Part shown: positions 12,587 through 26,084 of the stretch, one piece after another
How positions within the stretch are numbered: position 1 is the first letter of the stretch
Layout of the letters: every line of letters starts with the position of its first letter
Assembly (NCBI GenBank): GCA_012064385.1
Contig: QRDG01001522.1
Coordinates: forward strand, 1-64,000
Origin: Puccinellia tenuiflora
Taxonomy: Eukaryota; Streptophyta; Magnoliopsida; Poales; Poaceae
Direction of reading: 5' to 3'
Length of the DNA stretch: 64,000 bases
Made by a program: the position numbers and the translations under genes
The notes under the pieces: model-generated
Told to the model about the DNA's origin: nothing
Databases searched by the model: none
The model's input: only the letters and a program-made list of their open reading frames with translations

Positions 12587-15500
12587 TGTAACATCCCAAA
12601 TTTATAATAAGAATTAACAAGACCCAAAATTCAGAACCAACAAAAACTTTTTGAAATTTCTACACTAATGATTGTGTTTTCCTTTATATTGTCTGTTTGA
12701 CCTTGTGTGACTTGTTGTTTATGTTGTTTGACTAGTAAATATTAATCCAAGAATCCAGCCCAAGTAAAAATATATTAAACTTGAGCTCATGCTATGACAA
12801 GAGTAGATCCCCTATATCTTCTCCAATCTTATTTTGGCCAAAGTCTATTTCAATGAGGTTTGATTTCAGCAGCAAATAAAATACCCTTTAGTTGAGAAAA
12901 GTAAAAGTATTCCAAAAATTATGTGTTCCCCAAAAATATGGAGACCTATATGTTATCTCCTATTTAATTATCAACCTTTATATTTTGCATGTGTATGCAA
13001 CTCCCATTTTATAAACTCTATTTTCCACTCCATTTGAAAATAACACTAGAGGGAAATATACTACCCCACATATTTCCTTCTCAAACTTTTTTTTGAAAAC
13101 AATTAAATTATGAGTTGACATATTTCTTAAACCTCATCTTGTCATAATTGAGTGTGATATTTTTTTTTACAAGATAGTGTTGTGAATTATGGAATTGGTG
13201 GTGTGATCAATTCATATGGTTTGAATTGTGTGGTCATGATTGTGATGTGAGTACTGTGTGTTTTGATGTGTGTGTTGCTAAATAAACTTATGAAGAGAAG
13301 AAAAGAAACAAAAGCAAAGCATCAGCACATAAAATAATGGGACAAGTGCCACACAAATTTCCCTAAGTGAGAAAATTAGTATTTTCTTTAAACCAAAAAT
13401 CAGTGGGGTGACATGATGATCACCTTCACATTTCTCTTGTATCTTTTCCCTCTTCAAAATCTATTTTTTCAAAATTCCAAATTTAAAATTTTATTTCTTT
13501 CTTTATTAATTTGAATCACAAAATGTGCTATGATGCACTACCAAAAAAATCTCATCATAGCACCACAAATCATTATTAATATATATGAGTCAGTGGTGGA
13601 AACCATTTTCAAAATTCGAATTTAAAATTGGTTGTGACATTTGGTCGAACAGGTGGTGAGCACCACCCTGTTTCTTCCCCAAATCTGAAGAACTCGGAAT
13701 CAAATCAATGGATTCGGGTTGTTGCTCTTCGATTCCTAGCACCCCTCCACTCCTCTCAACCTCACGGACCTCCCTAGCACCTCGAACCAGCACGGGAGCC
13801 ACCCTAGTCGTCGCAGTGGTCGCCGTTCATCATCCGTGGCCAGGGAACAGAAGCTCCTGTCGCCATGCCATGGTGTCACCACTGTGGAGGAGACCACGTA
13901 GCCGCCCACCTAGCCCTTTGCCTCGCCCGACCCTTTCCTCGCGCCGCTCTGCTCCGGCTGGAAGAGACCACGCCATCCCGGAGCCCCCGCTCGCGTGTCC
14001 CTGCCCGCGCCAGAGCGCGCCGTGCGCCGTGGCCGACCACGGACGGCGCGGACGCACGCCGCTCTCCCCTGCCTCCCCCGACCAACCGACCACTCCCACC
14101 GCACCTACGACCTCGCGCCAACCCTACGGACACGCCCGGCCGTCCCCTGCACCACCCCTGCACCCCGACCACCATGGACCGGGCTTCGGCTATAAAACGA
14201 GCCGCCCCGAGCTCAAATTCGCCCACACCACGCCACCCCAGCCCCTCTCCCGCACCACACACCTCTAGCACACCGCCAGGAGGGTGGAGACGCCGCTGCA
14301 GAGCCGCTGCTGCCGCGGATCCTCTGCAAGCTCCGCCACTGCCCGAGGTGGACGACGACCAATTCGTGGCCGTGCTGCCACTCCCTTTCTCTCTCTCCTT
14401 CCCTACTGCCTCGCCATGCATCACCGCCACCGCACACTCACGCCAGCGCCGTTTCTTGCACAAGGACGCCGCCAGGAGTTCGCCGTCGCCGCTCTGCATC
14501 CGTGGAGGCCGCATCGCCGTCGCCGACGAACCAGACCACCCCAGCACCTGTGACTCGCCCCAGAGTCTTCCCCTCACCTCCGCCGTCGATCTGCACCCTC
14601 GCCGCACTCACCCGAGCACCCTAGGTGAGCCCTCCGTCCACCACCGTGCCGCCGGCGCGGTGGCGCCGCCAGTTTTAGGTCGCCCCCGGTGAATTGAACG
14701 TGGGCCGTTGGATCTAGATCCAACGGCAGCGTACCGGTTCAGCATTTTCTGAGAAACGCTAAGTCCGGAAAAAACAGAATTGATTAGCCTACTTTGCAAA
14801 TGAATTGTGAAAAATCCACTGCACCAAAAATTATGATTTTGATATGGTTGGAAAGAACTAGATCCATAGATTCTGATGCATGTCTTGTATATCCCAAATA
14901 ATTAGTTTAGCATCCTCAAGTAAGTAGGCAAAGTAGCTATGTGATGTCTGTCCTCAGAAAACTGCAGAAAAACTGTTAAAGGTTTCTGTTTTGATCTGTT
15001 AGTTTTAATTAACCTAAATTTTTTTATGATGTGGTCTTAGCATGTCATGTTAGTATGATTAGTGTACTGCTTTGATCAAGACTTGGTAATCCCAAAATAA
15101 AATCTGTGTAAAAGATTTAAAATGGAAAAGATAGCTAACCAGTTTAGCTTAGCACATGAAATAATAAAGATAGCCCTTTCCCATGCAAATCACTAATTAA
15201 CCAGAGGCCTAAAATAGCAAACTAAAATGATGTAGCTAGTATAACATGCCATATTCACATAGATGCAGGCCATGATCATGTAGGGTAATTCCCTGATTCA
15301 AAATCAAAATGACAAATGTGCTAATTGATAAACTTAAAATGGGTAGATTCTCTGTTAGAAATTTGATTAGAACTTGAAATTCAATATCTTGAGATCTAGG
15401 AATCTAAAAATAACAAATGAAAATGTTCTGGAAAGCTTATGAAAATATCTAACTCACTAAAGTGGTTTCACCCCATTTAGGTTAATAAATAAATAATGAT

Positions 15501-18153
15501 AATCAAAATGCCACAGAAGGTATAAAACCTAAGCTTGTTTGTTTCTGATACTCTACTAATCCAAATGAGGTCAAACCAATTTTGTTAGCTCACATTTAAG
15601 CATACTAGTTACCCCTAAAAGGATTTAATTTTTGAATACAATTAACTTGAGTTGTAGCAAAAACAAGAAAACCAACATTCTGGATTAACACATTTATACA
15701 GGGAGTTTAGTAACTCAAATTGAATTAAATCCAATTGGATTGTCTTCTATAAATCAGTAGCTATCTGTAGAATTTTAGTTCATATTTTTGTGACCAACAG
15801 AACAAAAGTTATGTAATTAAACATGAAACCCTAGTTTCTGCCATAATTGTGACACAATTAAATAATGGTTAATTCAATTAAATCGAAATCAAATTGTGTT
15901 TGCCTTGTGAGTGCAATAGCTATGTGTGATGTTTGAGTTGTTGTGATGCTTGATTGAGTAATTTAGAAATGGTATATATTGCTTGTCTATTTTGATGATT
16001 AGATCACCTTGTGTGCTTAATATAACTGTCTTGCTTGTTAACTTGGTTGTATTTAAGTTGAGACCTAGCCTGAGTATCTTGTTAATGCCTCTAAATTAGC
16101 TTGGTAGAATACTTGAAATTATAGAGATTATTTGATAGCTTAACTTTTGTCTGAAGTATTTCCTGTTTAAATAAAGATGCTTAATCACAACTTTAACCAT
16201 ATTTTTATAAACATGAGTAGGGAGGGTGACTGCCAAACTGTTTGTTAACTAATAGTTTTCCATCATGATTGTTGTTTGTTAGTAATTGTTTGATGATTGT
16301 TGTTGGAGTGCTCTACTGTATGTTGATTGTGATCTTTCCTTTTTACGACGTTAGATACCAACGCTATCGGAGTAAACCGTGGGAAGGATTTATTGGCAAG
16401 CAATCAGAGTTTATTTCTTTGATCAAGAGTATCAAGTCCAGAGACATTACGCTGGAAACAGGCAAGCTACTTCGCTGAGCTTGCATTTATATCCCTTTAA
16501 ATTAATTACATGCAATTTCCTAAAGTAGGGGTACTGATTTCTGAAAAGAACCCTTATCACAAGGGATATAAAACTGCTCACCCTAGGCAGAATATAGAGT
16601 AGACACCTAAAACCCTAGGATGGGAAAAATATGATTTATTCCAAACTCCTTTTTAAAGTACCTAGTTGATGATGAAATGCCGAGTTATCGGTGTTAAAGT
16701 GGAGAAGTGATAAAGGGAGTTGTTTATGAAAAATGCACATTGTGTCTTAGTACCATGACGACCAGCCGATAACCTGTGCGACCACATCTACCCAAATATG
16801 GGAACGGGCGTAGTCATATAATTTGCTCGTGTTAGTACTGGATACCTCATCGACGGAGACGACTCCGTTATGCATGAGGGGGATGAGCATGGCGACTCTA
16901 ACCCCTGACCCGGGTCTCGGCAATCTGATGGATTGAGGGATTGAAGGTCCACCTTTGGGTCGCCGGGCAAAACTACGAGTCCTTACATCTAGGTTCCTTG
17001 ACGAAGGATCCTGTACTAGGTGTTGAAGGAATGGTGAAATCGTAAGGGCAGGGTCCTATACTAGCATGAGCAAAGGAAAGGCTATGGCCGGTGGTTCAAC
17101 TTCGCATACACCTTGTATGCGGGACGTGGCAGACACGATGAGCCACCGGATGGGTGTGGGAAAAGCGTGCTACCTCTGCAGAGGGTAAAACTATTCGAAT
17201 AGCCGAGTCCTCGGATATGGACAGTTGGGAGGCTGTACTAGGCCTATGTGCAAGTTTTGGAAAAAGGTGTGAGATTTGAAAGAGAAAATGATGTGAAGGA
17301 TGTTTTATGCAACTATGCCAATGTGCTGGTATGAGTTGTTGGAATAATTGGACCATGATGAGACATGGTCGGGAGAAAAAGGAGGAGTTTTGGGTAAATA
17401 AACAAAATGGTGATTTTTCGGGAAAAACGTTTTTAAAAAGGGACTTCTTACTTTTTTTTAACAAACATCTATTTCGGGAAAAACACTTTTAAAAAAAGAA
17501 ACTCTTTGCAAAGACAATTTTATGGAAAAAGATCTAAAAGCCTTCTTTTCTTTTCCAACAAAGGCTATAGATGTTTCGAAAAATATACAAGGGTCACGAA
17601 AAGCTATAAAATTCTTCGTGCCTTTTTCAAATAAAGTTATAGAGTTTTCAAACACAGTTTTATTAAACAAAAGTCTATCCTTCTCTTTTCAACAAAGGTA
17701 TAGAGGTCTTTTTCAACAGAGATATAGAGATAGAGTAATAACTAAAAGTGCTATAGGAAACAACTTAAAACTGGTGCATACTCAGTAGAGGAGTAGTTTG
17801 CGAGTACAATTCCCATTGTACTCATAATGGTTTCGTCCCTGGCTATTGTCTTAGCCAGATTTTAAGGAAGAGCATCTTGAAGAAGGAGGCGGAAATGACG
17901 TCAATGCGAACTAGGGCGCTTCCCAGTCAGTTGCCTGTAGGGTTAAGGTGAATGACTTGGGCTCCACGTTGTTTGGTGATTTTCCGCTGCAAGTACCTAT
18001 TGAAGAGTATGACTTCAATCAAGTAAGTATATTCCTTCGGTAATTATGGATGCTCCTTGATTACCAGTTTGATTGTGCTTAGCGACACACTGATCATGGG
18101 ATCGCTGATGTAGGCACAAGGGTATTTCGGACAGCTAGTCCGGGGTCCCCACA
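12587..18153 (+). repeat. LARD-1 LTR, middle copy
   Basis: It is identical in layout to LTR 1: TATAAAA at 14191-14197, palindrome at 14705-14726, and the same donor-like and acceptor-like sites. It serves as both the 3' LTR of the first unit and the 5' LTR of the second, because a PPT precedes it and a PBS follows it. Confidence 0.9.
14191..14197 (+). promoter_or_regulatory. TATA box of LTR 2
   Basis: TATAAAA, at the same position in the LTR as 6646. Confidence 0.65.
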
Positions 18154-18157
18154 GACT

Positions 18158-18169
18158 TGGTATCAGAGC
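18158..18169 (+). other. Primer binding site (initiator Met tRNA), second
   Basis: TGGTATCAGAGC four bases after the end of LTR 2. The two bases that follow (CA) extend the match here, unlike the first PBS. Confidence 0.9.
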
Positions 18170-20173
18170 CATCCTGACTGTAGGAGACCTTAGTTAGCAT
18201 GGACGTTAGTTAGGAAAGCAAATATTTTTGACAAAAGTATATTACTACCAAAATATATTTTTATCTAGAGGAGTCCTAAACGGCTTCGCTCTTCTCATCT
18301 CCTCAAATATTTCAAAGTCTTACCCCTCTATTTTAAGATTTTCAAAGGCATTCTTCTATTATCTTACCTTCATTCAAAACCAACATATATACTTGACGAT
18401 GAACCCAAGTGAGACCTAACTGACTAGTAGCCAGAAGGAGAAGAAGGTTCCATCCCAAATCCTCGACATTCAACATCAAGGTGATTGATTTGCCAAGATC
18501 GTCAATGTCAACAAGGCAAGAGACTTCCGAAGACCTCAGCTCAACATCAACAATTCTACTCAAGTTGCAACCTCGACGACCTCAAATTTCTCCAGTGGAA
18601 GACTAAGGCGATAAAATGAAGACTTCACCAGCAATGTTCGACAAAGACCCTAGGGAAAAACTCATGATAGGAACTTTGGTTACCCCGGCTACCACGAGTA
18701 TTAGACGTCCGTTGGTACTAGACGTACCTTGTGTGCACCTTGCTTGTGTGAACTCTGCTTGTGTGTTGTTTGTGAGATGGAAAAAGGAGTTTTCATAAAA
18801 AGGAAAGTTTAGTTTCCCTTTTGCCACCTAACAAAAAAAAGAACAATTTTTAACTCTTTGCCATAGTTGTACCTTGTTGCGGATGTAAACCCGCCAAGGA
18901 AAATCTTTCTAAACTAATTTTCCCTCTCATCTCAAGATCTGACCGTTCCGCAAGATACAAAAGACCCCGATCCTTAGCCAAATAGCCGAAAAGTTTTGTA
19001 ACATAACCGGCAAGTCAGACCATGGACTTCATGCACCATCTGGAGCAAGTGCGTCAAGATCTTGAAGGAAACCAACTTTAAAGATCGTCAACATGAAGTT
19101 ACCCCAAGAAAAAGGACGCCATCGACGTCATCTGCCGAACAAAAAAAAAATCTTAGATCAACACAACTCAACTAGTCAAAACAAGAAAGGCAAAGGCACA
19201 TGTTTGGAAAACAACTGGTGTGAAGATTCTTCACTAACTTTTTCTAAGGTCCATTAAGCCGTGACTTTTGAACCAACTTACCAAATTCTAGACTAACATC
19301 TGACCCCCGTTTGTGACGGTACCAACTGGCCTTATCTAACCACAAGTTTTGACAAAAAAGGAGAGGTGATAGGGAAAGAATCACATATAGTTGGTAATGA
19401 GGAGATCGCCATCATCAAGGCCGAAGTCGATCAACACTGAAGACCATCTGTGCGGAATTGAACCAAGGAAGCCAGCAATGAAGTTCCTCCTTTACTCAGC
19501 TGATGAAGGACAAGCATGAAAAAAAAATAACCAGTGGAATACCCAGAAGAATCAAACGACATAAGCACCTGCTGTGGACAACATCAACCACCAGGCAGGT
19601 CCAAATGAATTTAGACGTTTATAACATCCTTTTTCTAACTAGAAACCGGAGAGAGTCGAGTACGCAAACTCGGCGCATCCTGAAAACCACGCGTCCCCTC
19701 CTGCAACCCTCGTAAGGCGACAATATCAGGAAGTGATATCTGCACCAACCCCAAGCACTAAGGAGTGACAACCGAGACGAAGATCGTCAAGAAGTACAAA
19801 GCCTCCAAGTCAACTCTAGCTGCAAACTTCAGCAAGGACCGATTAAAAAACCCCTTTTTAAGGGGGAAGACCTGCAATGGGTATATAAGAACGTGGTAAT
19901 AATTAGTTCCTTGCACCTCAGCCTCGTAGAAACTGGAAACAGCTAACCAAGACTATCCATCAGCATAGATCGTCAAGTCAACCCTATCATCCAGGATCTG
20001 AACCCATCAGAGAAAATTATCGACAAGGAACGACCCTCGCAACATCAATTTGTCAATATCTCACCTGTTGACCTCACTGAAGAAGCAACGATCTCGGAAG
20101 TATAGCCAGCCCAAAACCCGTGCCCTCGTACTCCCCTGTACCCCCGGGCAAATCTCGGGACGAGATTTATTTT

Positions 20174-20186
20174 AAGGGGGGAAGGA
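20174..20186 (+). other. Polypurine tract, second
   Basis: AAGGGGGGAAGGA two bases before LTR 3. Confidence 0.85.
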
Positions 20187-20188
20187 TT

Positions 20189-23100
20189 TGTAACATCCCA
20201 AATTTATAATAAGAATTAACAAGACCCAAAATTCAGAACCAACAAAAACTTTTTGAAATTTCTACACTAATGATTGTGTTTTCCTTTATATTGTTCTGTT
20301 TGACCTTGTGTGACTTGTTGTTTATGTTGTTTGACTAGTAAATATTAATCCAAGAATCCAGCCCAAGTAAAATATATTAAACTTGGAGCTCATGCTATGA
20401 CAAGAGTAGATCCCCTATATCTTCTCCAATCTTATTTTGGCCAAAGTCTATTTCAATGAGGTTTGATTTCAGCAGCAAATAAAATACCCTTTAGTTGAGA
20501 AAGTAAAAGTATTTCCAAAAATTATGTGTTCCCCAAAAATATGGAGACCTATATGTTATCTCCTATTTAATTATCAACCTTTATATTTTGCATGTGTAGG
20601 CAACTCCCATTTTATAAACTCTATTTTCCACTCCATTTGAAAATAACACTAGAGGGAAATATACTACCCCCACATATTTCCTTTCTCAAACTTTTTTTGA
20701 AACAATTAAATTATGAGTTGACATATTTCTTAAACCTCATCTTGTCATAATTGAGTGTGATCATTTTTTTTTTTACAAGATAGTGTTGTGAATTATGGAA
20801 TTGGTGGTGTGATCAATTCATATGGTTTGAATTGTGTGGTCATGATTGTGATGTGAGTACTGTGTGTTTTGATGTGTGTGTTTGCTAAATAAAATTATGA
20901 AGAGAAGAAAAGAACAAAAGCAAAGCATCAGCACATAAAATAATGGACAAGTGCCACACAAATTTCCCTAAGTGAGAAATTAGTATTTTCTTTAAACCAA
21001 AATCAGTGGGGTGACATGATGATCACCTTCACATTTCTCTTGTATCTTTTCCCTCTTCAAAATCTATTTTTTCAAAATTCCAAATTTAAAATTTTATTTC
21101 TTTCTTTATTAATTTGAATCACAAAATGTGCTATGATGCACTTACCAAAAAAATCTCATCATAGCACCACAAATCATTATTAATATATATGAAGTCAGTG
21201 GTGGAAACCATTTTCAAAAATTCGAATTTAAAATTGGTTGTGACATTTGGTCGAACAGGTGGTGAGCACCACCCTGTTCTTCCCCAAATCTGAAGAACTC
21301 GGAATCAAATCAATGGATTCGGGTTGTTGCTCTTCGATTCCTAGCACCCCTCCACTCCTCTCAACCTCACGGACCTCCCTAGCACCTCGAACCAGCACGG
21401 GAGCCACCCTAGTCGTCGCAGTGGTCGCCGTTCATCATCGTGGCCAGGGAACAGAAGCTCCTGTCGCCATGCCATGGTGTCACCACTGTGGAGGAGACCA
21501 CGTAGCCGCCCACCTAGCCCTTTGCCTCGCCCGACCCTTTCCTCGCGCCGCTCTGCTCCGGCTGGAAGAGACCACGCCATCCTGGAGCCCCCGCTCGCGT
21601 GTCCCTGCCCGCGCCAGAGCGCGCCGTGCGCCGTGGCCGACCACGGACGGCGCGGACGCACGCCGCTCTCCCCTGCCTCCCCCGACCAACCGACCACTCC
21701 CACCGCACCTACGACCTCGCGCCAACCCTACGGACACGCCCGGCCGTCCCCTGCACCACCCCTGCATCCCGACCACCATGGACCGGGCTTCGGCTATAAA
21801 CGAGCCGCCCCGAGCTCAAATTCGCCCACACCACGCCACCCCAGCCCCTCTCCCGCACCACACCACCTCTAGCACACCGCCAGGAGGGCGGAGACGCCGC
21901 TGCAGAGCCGCTGCTGCCGCGGATCCTCTGCAAGCTCCGCCACTGCCCGAGGTGGACGACGACCAATTCGTGGCCGTGCTGCCACTCCCTTTCTCTCTCT
22001 CCTTCCCTACTGCCTCGCCATGCATCACCGCCACCGCACACTCACGCCAGCGCCGTTTCTTGCACAAGGACGCCGCCAGGAGTTCGCCGTCACCGCTCTG
22101 CATCCGTGGAGGCCGCATCGCCGTCGCCGACGAACCAGACCACCCCAGCACCTGTGACTCGCCCCAGAGTCTTCCCCTCACCTCCGCCGTCGATCTGCAC
22201 CCTCGCCGCCCTCACCCGAGCACCCTAGGTGAGCCCTCCGTCCACCACCGTGCCGCCGGCGCGGTGGCGCCGCCAGTTTTAGGTCGCCCCCGGTGAATTG
22301 AACGTGGGCCGTTGGATCTAGATCCAACGGCAGCGTACCGGTTCAGCATTTTCTGAGAAACGCTAAGTCCGGAAAAAACAGAATTGATTAGCCTACTTTG
22401 CAAATGAATTGTGAAAAATCCACTGCACCAAAAATTATGATTTTGATATGGTTGGAAAGAACTAGATCCATAGATTCTGATGCATGTCTTGTATATCCCA
22501 AATAATTAGTTTAGCATCCTCAAGTAAGTAGGCAAAGTAGCTATGTGATGTCTGTCCTCAGAAAACTGCAGAAAAACTGTTAAAGGTTTCTGTTTTGATC
22601 TGTTAGTTTTAATTCACCTAAATTTTTTTATGATGTGGTCTTAGCATGTCATGTTAGTATGATTAGTGTACTGCTTTGATCAAGACTTGGTAATCCCAAA
22701 ATAAAATCTATGTAAAAGATTTAAAATGGAAAAGATAGCTAACCAGTTTAGCTTAGCACATGAAATAATAAAGATAGCCCTTTTCCCATGCAAATCACTA
22801 ATTAACCAGAGGCCTAAAAATAGCAAACTAAAATGATGTAGCTAGTATAACATGCCATATTCACATAGATGCAGGCCATGATCATGTAGGGTAATTCCCT
22901 GATTCAAAATCAAAATGACAAATGTGCTAATTGATAAACTTAAAATGGGTAGATTTCTCTGTCAGAAATTTGATTAGAAATTTGAAATTCAATATCTTGA
23001 GATCTAGGAATCTAAAAATAACAAATGAAAATGTTCTGGAAAGCTTATGAAAATATCTAACTCACTAAAGTGGTTTCACCCCATTTAGGTTATAAATAAA

Positions 23101-25765
23101 TAATGATAATCAAAATGCCACAGAAGGTATAAAACCTAAGCTTGTTTGTTTCTGATACTCTACTAATCCAAATGAGGTCAAACCAATTTTGTTAGCTCAC
23201 ATTTAAGCAATACTAGTTACCCCTAAAAGGATTTAATTTTTGAATACAATTAACTTGAGTTGTAGCAAAAACAAGAAAACCAACATTCTGGATTAACACA
23301 TTTATACAGGGAGTTTAGTAACTCAAATTGAATTAAATCCAATTGGATTGTCTTCTATAAATCAGTAGCTATCTGTAGAATTTTAGTTCATATTTTTGTG
23401 ACCAACAGAACAAAAGTTATGTAATTAAACATGAAACCCTAGTTCTTCTGCCATAATTGTGACACAATTAAATAATGGTTAATTCAATTAAATCGAAATC
23501 AAATTGTGTTGCTTTGTGAGTGCAGTAGCTATGTGTGATGTTTGAGTTGTTGTGATGCTTGATTGAGTAATTTAGAAATGGTATATATTGCTTGTCTATT
23601 TTGATGATTAGATCACCTTGTGTGCTTAATATAACTGTCTTGCTTGTTAAACTTGGTTGTATTTAAGTTGAGACCTAGCCTGAGTATCTTGTTAATGCCT
23701 CTACATTAGCTTGGTAGAATACTTGAAATTATAGAGATTATTTGATAGCTTAACTTTTGTCTGAAGTATTTCCTGTTTAAATAAAGATGCTTAATCACAA
23801 CTTTAACCATATTTTTATAAACATGAGTAGGGAGGTGACTGCCAAACTTGTTTGTTAACTAATAGTTTTCCATCATGATTGTTGTTTGTTAGTAATTGTT
23901 TGATGATTGTTGTTGGAGTGCTCTACTGTATGTTGATTGTGATCTTTCCTTTTTACGACGTTAGATACCAACGCTATCGGAGTAAACCGTGGGAAGGATT
24001 TATTGGCAAGCAATCAGAGTTTATTTCTTTGATCAAGAGTATCAAGTCCAGAGACATTACGCTGGAAACAGGCAAGCTACTTCGCTGAGCTTGCATTTAT
24101 ATCCCTTTAAATTAATTACATGCAATTTCCTAAAGTAGGGGTACTGATTTCTGAAAAGAACCCTTATCACAAGGGATATAAAACTGCTCACCCTAGGTAG
24201 AATATAGAGTAGACACCTAAAACCCTAGGATGGGAAAAATATGATTTATTCCAAACTCCTTTTTAAAGTACCTAGTTGATGATGAAATGCCGAGTTATCG
24301 GTGTTAAAGTGGAGAAGTGATAAAGGGAGTTGTTTATGAAAAATGCACATTGTGTCTTAGTACCATGACGACCAGCCGATAACCTGTGCGACCACATCTA
24401 CCCAAATATGGGAACGGGCGTAGTCATATAATTTGCTCGTGTTAGTACTGGATACCTCATCGACGGAGACGACTCCGTTATGCATGAGGGGATGAGCATG
24501 GCGACTCTAACCCCTGACCCGGGTCTCGGCAATCTGATGGATTGAGGGATTGAAGGTCCACCTTTGGGTCGCCGGGCAAAACTACGAGTCCTTACATCTA
24601 GGTTCCTTGACGAAGGATCCTGTACTAGGTGTTGAAGGAATGGTGAAATCGTAAGGGCAGGGTCCTATACTAGCATGAGCAAAGGAAAGGCTATGGCCGG
24701 TGGTTCAACTTCGCATACACCTTGTATGGCGGGACGTGGCAGACACGATGAGCCACCGGATGGGTGTGGGAAAAGCGTGCTACCTCTGCAGAGGGTAAAA
24801 CTATTCGAATAGCCGAGTCCTCGGATATGGACAGTTGGGAGGCTGTACTAGGCCTATGTGCAAGTTTTGGAAAAAGGTGTGAGATTTGAAAGAGAAAATG
24901 ATGTGAAGGATGTTTTATGCAACTATGCCAATGTGCTGGTATGAGTTGTTGGAAATAATTGGACCATGATGAGACATGGTCGGGAAAAAGGAGGAGTTTT
25001 GGGTAAATAAACAAAATGGTGATTTTTCGGGAAAAACGTTTTTAAAAAGGGACTTCTTACTTTTTTTTAACAAACATCTATTTTCGGGAAAAACACTTTT
25101 AAAAAAAGAAACTCTTTACAAAGACAATTTTATGGGAAAAAGATCTAAAAGCCTTCTTTTCTTTTCCAACAAAGGCTATAGATGTTTTCGAAAAATATAC
25201 AAGGGTCACGAAAAGCTATAAAATTCTTCTTGCCTTTTTCAAATAAAGTTATAGAGTTTTCAAACACAGTTTTATTAAACAAAAGTCTATCCTTCTCTTT
25301 TCAACAAAGGTATAGAGGTCTTTTTCAACAGAGATATAGAGATAGAGTAATAACTAAAAGTGCTATAGGAAACAACTTAAAACTGGTGCATACTCAGTAG
25401 AGGAGTAGTTTGCGAGTACAATTCCCATTGTACTCATAATGGTTTCGTCCCTGGCTATTGTCTTAGCCAGATTTTAAGGAAGAGCATCTTGAAGAAGGAG
25501 GCGGAAATGACGTCAATGCGAACTAGGGCGCTTCCCAGTCAGTTGCCTGTAGGGTTAAGGTGAATGACTTGGGCTCCACGTTGTTTGGTGATTTTCCGCT
25601 GCAAGTACCTATTGAAGAGTATGACTTCAATCAAGTAAGTATATTCCTTCGGTAATTATGGATGCTCCTTGATTACCAGTTTGATTGTGCTCAGCGACAC
25701 ACTGATCATGGGATCGCTGATGTAGGCACAAGGGTATTTCGGACAGCTAGTCCGGGGTCCCCACA
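20189..25765 (+). repeat. LARD-1 LTR, third copy
   Basis: Same layout as the other two LTRs. The TATA region at 21795 reads TATAAAC (one A lost). The palindrome is at 22309-22330. A chance open frame of 349 codons spans the GC-rich part here but is broken in the other two copies. The terminal CA abuts the right GCGCT duplication. Confidence 0.9.
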
Positions 25766-25770
25766 GCGCT
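25766..25770. repeat. Target site duplication GCGCT, right
   Basis: Matches 5034-5038. Confidence 0.9.
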
Positions 25771-26084
25771 GGCGTATGTTCGAATGCACCGGCCTCATCT
25801 TCCCTTGGACAAGGTGCTTGACGGCTTGCCTGGAACAGATGACTACGCCGATACCCTTGCGGCTGCGCGTCAGATGATTCAACAGGTCCAGAACTTCAGT
25901 GAGCAACTTGTAGGGCCACTCGATGCGCCAAAGGATGAGCCTGTAGAGTAAGACTACCAGACTGCTGTTGTGTAATATTAGTTTGTAAAAGATATTTTTC
26001 CCAAGTGGGAGGATGAGTGTATGTATGCCGAGGTGGGGGTAGCCTCCGAGTGAGTAAATTGTATCTTGTAGACTTCTGTAAACC

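Larger units (their letters stand above)
18154..20188 (+). mobile_element. LARD-1 internal domain, second copy (non-coding)
   Basis: It is nearly the same as the first internal domain but 36 bp longer, through scattered small indels. It has no retroviral domains. The same short frames are broken differently in the two copies, so they are not conserved genes. Confidence 0.8.
5039..25765 (+). mobile_element. Tandem LARD-like LTR retrotransposon: LTR-internal-LTR-internal-LTR
   Basis: Three near-identical LTRs (5549, 5567 and 5577 bp) alternate with two near-identical internal domains (1999 and 2035 bp). Each LTR begins TGTAACATCCC and ends GGTCCCCACA. Each internal domain starts with a Met-tRNA PBS and ends with a polypurine tract. 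No gag, protease, RT or integrase is present, so the element is non-autonomous, like the large retrotransposon derivatives (LARDs) known in Triticeae. Only the outermost ends have the GCGCT duplication. The usual explanation for that pattern is unequal crossing-over between LTRs of allelic or sister copies after one insertion. Plus orientation is set by PBS and PPT. Confidence 0.9.
4358..25951 (+). pseudogene. Antisense additional gene B of the Tat element, split by a LARD insertion
   Basis: The gene begins at ATG 4358. Exon 1 is 4358-4646 and exon 2 is 4717-5038 continued at 25771-25951 (TAA), giving 263 codons if the insertion is skipped. The inserted 20.7-kb block is flanked by GCGCT, and the frame is exact once one duplicate is ignored, so the gene was intact when hit. 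The N-terminus is Ala/Arg-rich, followed by a Glu/Lys/Leu coiled coil (about residues 45-95), and then a conserved segment with LLQVNKVYFPHNEQP and LAALLERFREGKAL. Gene B' of copy 3 has the same segment (LVHKALFPLDEQP). A splice-acceptor-like CAG lies just before the ATG, so B might also be spliced to an upstream exon. No known domain is recognised. Confidence 0.7.

Noticed and set aside
21247..22296. 349-codon plus-strand open frame in the GC-rich part of LTR 3
   Set aside because: The equivalent regions of LTR 1 and LTR 2 are broken by indels and it has no domain. Open frames occur on both strands here, so it is explained by base composition.
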